Assembly (NCBI RefSeq): GCF_000518545.1
Contig: NZ_JADU01000021.1
Span: 1-64,000 of the forward strand
Reading direction: 5' to 3'
From: Hallella seregens ATCC 51272
GTDB lineage: Bacteria; Bacteroidota; Bacteroidia; Bacteroidales; Bacteroidaceae
Length of the DNA stretch: 64,000 nucleotides
Below, one piece after another: positions 58,144-64,000 of this stretch. The position numbers and the translations under genes were made by a program. The number at the start of each line of letters is the position of its first letter. The first letter of the stretch is position 1. Below the pieces are notes generated by a model. The model searched no databases. It had not been told where the DNA came from and was given only the letters and a program-made list of their open reading frames with translations.

Positions 58144-58169
58144 GGGATTTATTTTGATACATCCCGCGT

Positions 58170-58400
58170 CGTTCCCCTTTTTTCTTCTTTCTCACGCCGA
58201 GGCGCTGATAGGGTGTAGGGTGGCTTGTTTTTGGTTCATGCAGAGGTGCAGAGGACACGGGGAGAAGCTATTTCTCCCTGTCTCTGCTCCTCTGCGTGCG
58301 CGCAATCTCCCTTTTGTTTCTCTCCCACGGAGTCGCCGAGTGTGTTTAGAAGATCAGTTTCTCCCAGTCTCTGCGCCTCTGCGTGCAAGAAACATTCGCG
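58170..58400. repeat. CTCTGCG-type pyrimidine-rich repeats
   Basis: TTCTTTCTCACGCCGAGGCG, GTCTCTGCTCCTCTGCGTGC (about 58281-58300) and TCTCTGCGCCTCTGCGTGC (about 58368-58386) belong to the same family as the repeats at 22601-23156 and the fragment near 14575-14625. They fill the gap between the regulator promoter and the HxlR gene; no gene is present. Confidence 0.7.
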
Positions 58401-58433
58401 TGTCTCCCAGCTTTCTCTGCAAAGCTCCTCCCC

Positions 58434-58781
58434 TCAGACCGTCACGACACGGCTGAAATTTTCCTGCGCCCAGGCGATGAGGCTGTTGATGCAGGGCATG
58501 AGCGACCGTCCCACGTCGGTCAGTGCATACTCCACCTTGGGCGGCACCACGGGATACACCGTACGGCTCACCAGGTGATTGCTCTCCAGACGGCGTAGCG
58601 TCTGCGAGAGCATCTTTTGGGAGCAGTCGGTGATTTGGCGTTGAATCTCCGAGTAGCGCAGCACGCCCGAACTGCTCTGGTCGAGAGTGGAGAGCACCAG
58701 CATGGACCATTTGTCGCCAAACCGGCTGATGACTTGACGGATGGGGCATGCGTCGTAAACGTTGTTGGGAATCTGTTGCAT
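58434..58781 (-). CDS. HxlR-family winged-helix transcriptional regulator
   Basis: This 115-aa protein has the HxlR pattern: CPIRQVISRFGDKWSMLVLSTL at the start, RYSEIQRQITDCSQKMLSQTLR for the recognition helix (split here in two parts), and VVPPKVEYALTDVGRSL in the wing. The conserved Cys near residue 12 is the redox or electrophile-sensing position in several relatives. The start at 58781 is chosen because the -7 box at 58808-58815 overlaps the upstream ATG at 58811. It is divergent from the cupin gene and may regulate it. Confidence 0.9.
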   Translation of the reverse strand: MQQIPNNVYDACPIRQVISRFGDKWSMLVLSTLDQSSSGVLRYSEIQRQITDCSQKMLSQTLRRLESNHLVSRTVYPVVPPKVEYALTDVGRSLMPCINSLIAWAQENFSRVVTV

Positions 58782-58807
58782 GGCATTGTTCCTGTTGGAT
58801 GTACCGT

Positions 58808-58815
58808 GCAAAGAT
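58808..58815 (-). promoter_or_regulatory. -7 box of the HxlR regulator gene
   Basis: TATCTTTG on the minus strand, 27 bp before the start at 58781. It decides against the ATG at 58811. Confidence 0.6.
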
Positions 58816-58948
58816 AACCATTAGTTTCCGAAAGAGAGTAAAGCTGCGGCTTGACGGTGTGTTAATATACGTTAATCACCTTTTCGTTAAAGCCCGTAGG
58901 CATCCCGTTTCCAACCTTTAGGTAACTATCCCACTGCTTGGTACGTTC

Positions 58949-58979
58949 TTGCAGCGTGTGTTGTTTTCGCTTATCTTTG
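58949..58979 (+). promoter_or_regulatory. Promoter of the cupin gene
   Basis: TTGC (58949-58952), 19 bp, TATCTTTG (58972-58979). The -7 box is a strong match and the -33 partial. It faces away from the HxlR promoter, leaving about 130 bp for an operator. Confidence 0.65.
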
Positions 58980-59017
58980 CACTGTAAACAACAAAGAAAC
59001 ATTAAAAAACGAACAAG

Positions 59018-59464
59018 ATGAAAGAGATGAAGAAAGTGGCTGAGGGCGCTCATTTCAGTGCCGCAGCGTTTGGAAGACTGAACGAGATGAGTGATTACGT
59101 GCTATCCATGGGCGATCTGAAGATTCCAGGCAAGGTATTTGGCGGTCAGGCCGTGGGGGCCACGGGGGGCGAGTTCTCGTTCCAGGTGTTCCAGCCCGGG
59201 CAGGAAGGCGGCTTCTACCACACCCACAAGAACCACGAAGAGCTCTATTTCTTCCTTAGCGGCCGGGGCGAATATCAGGTCGACGGGCAGGTGATTCCCG
59301 TAGAAGAGGGCACTGTGGTGCGTGTGGCTCCCGCAGGAAAGCGTGCCGTCCACAACACGGGCACCGAGCCTATGCTCATGCTTTGCGTGCAGTATTGGGG
59401 CAATACGTTCACGGCCGACGATGCCGCCGACGGTGAAATCCTGTCCGAGCCAGTGGAGTGGTAG
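59018..59464 (+). CDS. Cupin domain protein
   Basis: This 148-aa protein has one cupin barrel. Motif 1 is GGFYHTHKNHEELYFFLSGRGEYQVDG (about 67-93, with His71, His73 and Glu78 as metal ligands), given here only by its key residues HTH-E, and motif 2 is APAGKRAVHNTG with the fourth histidine (about 113). A complete ligand set suggests a metal-binding enzyme or sugar-binding protein; the substrate is unknown. It is divergent from the HxlR regulator and probably controlled by it. Confidence 0.85.
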   Translation: MKEMKKVAEGAHFSAAAFGRLNEMSDYVLSMGDLKIPGKVFGGQAVGATGGEFSFQVFQPGQEGGFYHTHKNHEELYFFLSGRGEYQVDGQVIPVEEGTVVRVAPAGKRAVHNTGTEPMLMLCVQYWGNTFTADDAADGEILSEPVEW

Positions 59465-59484
59465 GGCGCAAGCTCCAATGACCA

Positions 59485-59627
59485 CCGCTTCATCGCGTAG
59501 CCGTTACGGCGTAATCGCGCGGTGATTACGGCGTAAAGGCGTGGTGATTTCGGCGTAATCGCATGGCCTTTACGCCGTCATCATTCCGCCTTTGCGCCGT
59601 TTTCTTTTTGGGCTTGTGTGGGTATTG
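59485..59627 (-). repeat. GCGTTTACGCCGT-type intergenic repeat, inverted copy
   Basis: GTAATCGCGCGGTGATTACG and TTTACGCCGTCATC units alternate here, followed by 59589-59627, which is the inverted near-copy of 20306-20344. The copy lies directly after the cupin gene. Confidence 0.7.
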
Positions 59628-59705
59628 CCGTAGGGGCCGGCCTTTGCGCCGCCCCCTGCGTCCCATCGGGGCGTTGGGTTCCCACTGTCCCCACCATGCG
59701 TTTTG

Positions 59706-59760
59706 GCGTTTGTTCCAAACGTAGGGGCCGGCACGGAGGCCGGCCCCTACGGTAAAACCC
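59706..59760 (+). repeat. GTAGGGGCCGGC hairpin repeat, copy B
   Basis: GCGTTTGTTCCAAAC, then GTAGGGGCCGGC (59721-59732) pairing with GCCGGCCCCTAC (59739-59750), then GGTAAAACCC. It matches 9272-9326 in the centre of the large inverted repeat. Confidence 0.8.
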
Positions 59761-59787
59761 ATGATGGCGAATGGCAGGAACAGATGG

Positions 59788-59984
59788 TTTAATTCAAAAT
59801 TCAGAATTCAAAATTCAAAATGGCATGCCACGATTTGTTGCCACGAACAAGCACGGAAAGCCACGGATGCCGCGCCGTTTTTGTGCAATGGCCCATGCTT
59901 TGCCCATTGGGCGCAGCATCTGTACCCAATGGCGGCATGGCATTTTAAATTTTGAATTCTGAATTCTGAATTCTGAATTAAATA
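59788..59984. repeat. Inverted AATTCAAAATTC repeat pair around a gene-less 110-bp segment
   Basis: TTAATTCAAAATTCAGAATT... (59788 onward, ending AAAATGGCATGCCA) is mirrored by TGGCATGGCATTTTAAATTT...GAATTCTGAATTAAAT near 59934-59984. The centre holds no gene. Such AT-rich AATTC repeats contrast with the GC-rich surroundings. Confidence 0.75.
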
Positions 59985-60012
59985 GCTCTTTGCGTCAGGT
60001 GTCTTGTGAGGC

Positions 60013-62031
60013 TTAGTAATTCAGGCACGCCCCGCCGTCCGGGCGGCACAGGTCGAACCGGAGATGCTCGGCCATGTCGGGCACGGTGACGTCGTGGGTG
60101 GTGCCGGGCGGCATCACGGGCAGGGCGAGGACGCGTGTGCGTCCGGCGGTGTCGGTGTAGCGCAGGGTGTAGCCCCGCAGCGTGTAGGCGGGGATGCCAT
60201 TCTTCGCCCTGATGCCCACCACCACGGCGCGGTCGCCCGCTTGGGCCTGCCACACGGCGGCCAGCGTCTGGTTGTCGCGCACGGCCGTGGCGGGTTGCAC
60301 CTTGGTAATCTCCACGGGGCACATGAGGTCGCGCAGCACGTAGTAGGACGGCTTGGGCACATGGCGGTAGTCTGTGACCCCGTGGCGGCGTATGCGGTGC
60401 TTGCCGCGTCCCTCCTCGCCCATCTGCGTGCGGTAGTCTTCGAGACAGAAGTAGATGTAACCCGTCACGAAATCGGTCTTGCCCCACTCCGTGAGGTGGT
60501 AGAGCATGTCGTCGGTGCGCCGCCGGTCGCCCCCCACGAACACCGGCTCGCACAGCCCGAACTCGGTGATGAACAGCGGGCGGCCCTGCAACACGGGGCG
60601 AATCTTGTCGAACAGCGCGGGCAGCTGCTCGCGGCGGCGCGGGCGGTCGCCGTGCCAGGTGCCGATGTATTCGTTCCAGGTGGGGATGTCGAGCAGCAGC
60701 GAAGGGTCGCGTTCGAGGTAGCGGTACATCGAGTTGCCCACGGTCTCGGTGAGGCGTGAGGGGTCGAGCCGCCGGATGACGGCCCCGAGGGCGGCCACGT
60801 CGCGGTGGTTGTCCTTCACCTCGTTGCTCACGGCCCAGGCAAAGATGCACGGGTGGTTGTAGTGGGCCTCAATCATTTCGGCCAGCGTTTCCTCGGCCAG
60901 CGCGCGCTGTGCGGGCGAGAGTTCCTTGTAGGGTTGCTGCCACCACGACAGTTCCTGCTGGGCGAGGATGCCAAGCGAGTCGAGGGCGTTGAGCATGTCG
61001 TCGCCCTGAAACCAGTGGAAGCGCGTGACGGTGCAGTTCAGGTCTTTCAGCATGCGCGCCGAGCCGACGACGTAGTCGCGCGGCTCGGCCATGCCGTAGT
61101 CGGGGTTGCTGCCCGGCATGGTCTCCACGCCCGGCAGCCGCACGGGCTCGCCGTTGAGCACGAAGCGGTTGCCCCGGATGCCGAACTGGCGGAAGCCGAT
61201 GTGCCCCCGTGTCGTGTCGGAGAGCCGCCGGCCGTCGAGCACGCTCACCTCGAACGCATAGAGTGCAGGGTGGTCGAAGTGCCAGGGCTCCACGCGGCCG
61301 CAGCCGAAGTCGGTCTCGAACGTGCCCCCAAGGGTGCGCCGCAGCCGGTGCCGGCCCTCGTAGAGCACGCGCCCGTCGTGCTTGCTGCGCAGCCTGACGA
61401 GGAACGTTGCCGTCGTGACCGACGGCTCCCACAGGCGCAGGGACAGGTGACAGGCCCCCGTGCTGTCGGCCAGCGAGAGGGTGGGGGTGAAGTGGGCGTA
61501 GCGCAGGCTCAACGGCCCGCTCTCGTGGAGGGACACCCGGCGGTAGATGCCGCCGTCGTTGGCCCAGTCGAAATGCCGCCTGAAAGGGAAGTTCAGGTCG
61601 GCATATCGGTTGTCCACCTCGACCACGAGGCGGTTGTCCTGCCCGGCCCTGACGGCGCGGGTCACGTCTACGGTGAAGGGCGTGTAGCCCTTGCCGAGGT
61701 GCCGCCCCACGCACAGGCCGTTCACGTAGACCGTGGCGTCGTGGTACACGGCCTCGAAGCGCAGCCGCAGCTGCCGGCCTTTGGGCAGGGCGGCCACGTG
61801 CAGCGTGCGCTCGTACCCGGCCCGGCCGGCATAGTCTTCGAGCCCGGGCATGACGTTGTAGGTGTGGGGCAGACAGACGGGAACGGCCTCGGCGGGCAGC
61901 CCCGAGGCGTGGTCGGCCGAGTCGGCCAGGAAGCGCCAGCCGTCGTTGAGCGCAATGTCGCGCACCTGGGCGGCGGCCGGCATGACGAGGAGCAGGGCCA
62001 GGGCCAAGGCGAGGAGTGAGGGTTTATTCAT
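60013..62031 (-). CDS. GH2 family beta-glycosidase (beta-galactosidase-like), secreted
   Basis: This 672-aa enzyme has a signal peptide (MNKPSLLALALALLLVMPAAAQ), a GH2 sugar-binding jelly roll (about 25-165, GWRF...GGIYRRVSL), an Ig-like domain (about 175-285) and a TIM barrel with acid/base Glu404 in AVSNEVKDN and nucleophile Glu490 in PLFITEFG. It lacks the long C-terminal domains of LacZ, as in shorter GH2 glycosidases. Its ATG overlaps the stop of the upstream GH2 gene by 8 bp, so they are translationally coupled. The substrate could be a galactoside, glucuronide or mannoside. Confidence 0.9.
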   Translation of the reverse strand: MNKPSLLALALALLLVMPAAAQVRDIALNDGWRFLADSADHASGLPAEAVPVCLPHTYNVMPGLEDYAGRAGYERTLHVAALPKGRQLRLRFEAVYHDATVYVNGLCVGRHLGKGYTPFTVDVTRAVRAGQDNRLVVEVDNRYADLNFPFRRHFDWANDGGIYRRVSLHESGPLSLRYAHFTPTLSLADSTGACHLSLRLWEPSVTTATFLVRLRSKHDGRVLYEGRHRLRRTLGGTFETDFGCGRVEPWHFDHPALYAFEVSVLDGRRLSDTTRGHIGFRQFGIRGNRFVLNGEPVRLPGVETMPGSNPDYGMAEPRDYVVGSARMLKDLNCTVTRFHWFQGDDMLNALDSLGILAQQELSWWQQPYKELSPAQRALAEETLAEMIEAHYNHPCIFAWAVSNEVKDNHRDVAALGAVIRRLDPSRLTETVGNSMYRYLERDPSLLLDIPTWNEYIGTWHGDRPRRREQLPALFDKIRPVLQGRPLFITEFGLCEPVFVGGDRRRTDDMLYHLTEWGKTDFVTGYIYFCLEDYRTQMGEEGRGKHRIRRHGVTDYRHVPKPSYYVLRDLMCPVEITKVQPATAVRDNQTLAAVWQAQAGDRAVVVGIRAKNGIPAYTLRGYTLRYTDTAGRTRVLALPVMPPGTTHDVTVPDMAEHLRFDLCRPDGGACLNY

Positions 62032-64000
62032 AGATGCTTGTGGCATGGGTTTCGGATGAGGCGGTGGCTGCGAAGAGACGGCGCAGCCGGGTAGCGTCGA
62101 CGGCCTGCCGGGGGGCGAAAGCGGGCGAGCGCATGTACTCGGTGAGGCTGTAGCGCAGGTGGCGCATCTCGGGCAGGTCGGCATCGAGCTCGGTGCTGCT
62201 CACCACGATGCCGCCCCGTCCCAGCCGGGCCTCGAAGAGCAGGGCGAGGTGGCGGTTGCTGACAAAGTTGTCCACCGACTCGATGAGCGGCTGCACGCCG
62301 CCGAGCGAGTCGAGCACCATGACGCGGCTACGCTTCACGATGTTCCACCACTGCCAGTCGGCGTTGAGGTCGGTGGGGAAGTGGGCCAGGGCCGGATGGC
62401 GGGGCCGAAGCAGCAGTCCCATGGTGCCGGCCTGCTTTGGAAAGTGCACGGGCGACCAGAACACGGGCAGGAATTTGCCCTCCAACCCCTCCACTTGCTC
62501 CTTGCGGGCGGGGTGGAGTAGCACGCGCTCGCCGGCCGTGGCGCGGCGGATGGCCTCGTCGGGGCTGGTGGTGACGACGATGCCGGGGCTGTCGGCGCAG
62601 GGGGCGTAGGCCCAGAAGTCCCAGGTGTTGGCATAGTCGGTGCCCACGATGCGGACGCGCAGCGTGAGCCGGTCGGCGTCGGCGATGGCACTGAGGGGCA
62701 CGGCAATGGAGCCCACGGCGTTGAGCCGGCCCTTGCCCAGCGGGGGCGCGGCGAAGCGGCCCTGGGCCAGCACGGTGCCGTCGGAGCGGCAGACGGCCCA
62801 TCGCAAGGCGTGCCCCGTGAGGTCGGTCGGGCTGTAGTTGGCCACCTCGAGGTCGGCCCTGAAGGTCTCCGTGGTGCTCCAGGTGGCGCGGTCGAAGCGG
62901 GCCAGCGGCACCACCGGGGCGCAGAACTGGCGGAAGTAACGCTCCGTGCAGAGCCCTTTGCTGTCCCAGAAAGCGTCGACCAGCCCCACCAGGGCCGTGC
63001 CCTGGCCCGGGAAGTCCTGCAGTCCCAGCAGCTGGTAGCCGCTGAAGTCGCGTGTCTTCAGTGCGCGTTCTATCTCTTCCTTGTAGAGCTTCACGGCCAG
63101 CCGGCCGCTGGCCTGGGTGTAGTCGTCGGCGCGTTGGAGCAGCCCTTTCTGCTCCAGGTCGCGGCGGATGGCCTTGAAGTTGAGGGCGTCGAGGGTGCCG
63201 GTGTACTTGTCGGTCTCGCGCAGGTTGGGGTAGACGCTGTACTGTCCTATCTCGTGGCTGATGAGGGGAACGGCGCATCCGGCAGCCGTAGAGTCGTAGT
63301 CGCTGCGAAAGCAGGGCGGCTGCTCGTCGAACACACCCTGTCCACGCACCCACCCGCGGTCGGTCCACTGGGTCACATAGAACTGATCTTCGGGCTCGGG
63401 ATGGCCGCCATGGCCTTTCTCAAAGGTGAAGGTGGTGGTGGCATAGAGGTGGCGCGGGTCGGCCTGCTTCATGTGGCGGCAGAGCGTGTTCAGATAGTTG
63501 AAGTCGCGTTGCAGTTCGTTGCCGGGCGTCATGAGGCAGAACGACGGGTGGTTTCCGTAGGCCCGCCAGATGCGCTCGAACTCGCGGTGGAAGTAGGCTT
63601 CGGCCTTGGGATTGGAGCCGATGTCGAGTGTCCAGTTGGGCAGCTCCACCTGCAGGTAGAACCCCATTTCGTCGGCCACGCTGAAAGCAGCCTCCGGCGG
63701 GCAGTAGGAATGGAAGCGCAGGGAGTTAAGTCCCCACGCCTTGGCCCGGCCGAACACCCTGCGCCAGCCCTCCTCGGTGGTGGGCGGACAGCCCGTGAGG
63801 GGGAAGATGCAGCACTCGAGCGTGGCGCGCAGGAAGATGCGCTCGCCGTTGAGCAGCAGCCGGCCGTGGCTGCTCTCGAGCCGGCGCATGCCAAAACGCA
63901 CCGTGCGCTGCCAGCCGTCGGCCTGCACGGTGAGCCTATATATATAAGGTGTGAACTCGCTCCAGAGCCTGGGGCGGCCGACGGGGATGATGAAAGTGGA
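62024..64000 (-). CDS. GH2-like glycosidase, partial (start beyond right edge)
   Basis: At least 658 codons are open from the right edge to the TAA at 62024. The upstream codons inside the window read LWSEFTPYIYRLTV, a conserved GH2 segment, so the gene continues beyond 64000 and does not start at the internal GTG near 63928. The barrel carries TPGNELQRD (acid/base Glu) and PLISHEIGQYSVYP (probable nucleophile Glu). A C-terminal beta-rich region of about 250 residues follows. It overlaps the next GH2 gene by 8 bp. Both probably act on the same polysaccharide side chains. Confidence 0.88.
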   Translation of the reverse strand, partial: STFIIPVGRPRLWSEFTPYIYRLTVQADGWQRTVRFGMRRLESSHGRLLLNGERIFLRATLECCIFPLTGCPPTTEEGWRRVFGRAKAWGLNSLRFHSYCPPEAAFSVADEMGFYLQVELPNWTLDIGSNPKAEAYFHREFERIWRAYGNHPSFCLMTPGNELQRDFNYLNTLCRHMKQADPRHLYATTTFTFEKGHGGHPEPEDQFYVTQWTDRGWVRGQGVFDEQPPCFRSDYDSTAAGCAVPLISHEIGQYSVYPNLRETDKYTGTLDALNFKAIRRDLEQKGLLQRADDYTQASGRLAVKLYKEEIERALKTRDFSGYQLLGLQDFPGQGTALVGLVDAFWDSKGLCTERYFRQFCAPVVPLARFDRATWSTTETFRADLEVANYSPTDLTGHALRWAVCRSDGTVLAQGRFAAPPLGKGRLNAVGSIAVPLSAIADADRLTLRVRIVGTDYANTWDFWAYAPCADSPGIVVTTSPDEAIRRATAGERVLLHPARKEQVEGLEGKFLPVFWSPVHFPKQAGTMGLLLRPRHPALAHFPTDLNADWQWWNIVKRSRVMVLDSLGGVQPLIESVDNFVSNRHLALLFEARLGRGGIVVSSTELDADLPEMRHLRYSLTEYMRSPAFAPRQAVDATRLRRLFAATASSETHATSIYE

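Noticed and set aside
62024..63928. Start of the second GH2 gene at the GTG near 63928
   Set aside because: Conserved GH2 sequence (LWSEFTPYIYRLTV) continues upstream in frame to the window edge.
63741..63947. Small plus-strand frame near the right edge
   Set aside because: It lies antisense to the GH2-like gene, which is clearly coding through this region to the edge.

Overview
The window is a GC-rich bacterial chromosome segment from the Bacteroidota, most likely Prevotella or a close relative in the Prevotellaceae (inference). Evidence: a SusC/SusD pair with hybrid two-component regulators, Bacteroidota-type promoters (TTTG, 19-21 bp, TAnnTTTG), many SPII lipoproteins, C-terminal sorting-like tails on secreted proteins, and a conserved topA-aroK-speA-argB-ECF sigma block. 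No rRNA, tRNA or CRISPR array was seen.

Layout. Positions 1-600 are AT-rich: the start of a probable tyrosine recombinase runs off the left edge, followed by three 23-24 bp tandem repeats and a truncated flavin reductase. A small redox cluster (quinone reductase-like, SDR, YciI-like) follows on the plus strand to 2215. From 8748 back to 2242 runs topA, aroK, speA, argB and an ECF sigma factor on the minus strand. Positions 8749-9654 hold a 165-bp-arm inverted repeat. Housekeeping genes come next (DUF417, Nudix, a TlpA-like lipoprotein, pnp, an EamA transporter), then a 985-aa secreted protein and pncB, whose leader carries a striking array of 10-bp repeats.

Positions 20531-39340 hold a minus-strand run of six secreted, outer-membrane or lipoprotein genes. 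Its centre is a 2,744-aa giant protein with a 574-aa predicted outer-membrane barrel just upstream and a fibronectin-III-type protein just downstream. A TPR-containing hybrid histidine kinase/AraC regulator (39955-42786) sits just upstream of the run and is bracketed by two long palindromes sharing the same core box. This is the best candidate for a poorly described surface system.

Positions 43029-58042 are a fructan (probably levan) utilisation locus: fructose-sensing hybrid regulator, SusC, SusD, DUF4960 glycan-binding lipoprotein, lipoprotein GH32, a second GH32, a fructose MFS permease and a fructokinase. Together they bind fructan at the surface, import fragments, release fructose in the periplasm, carry it across the inner membrane and phosphorylate it. 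Beyond it lie a divergent HxlR regulator/cupin pair and two GH2 glycosidases, the second cut by the right edge.

The intergenic regions hold several repeat families: long palindromes with a TTTTAGACATAACTACAT box, GCGTTTACGCCGT-type repeats, GTAGGGGCCGGC hairpins, CTCTGCG repeats with a perfect 121-bp duplication, and AATTCAAAATTC repeats.
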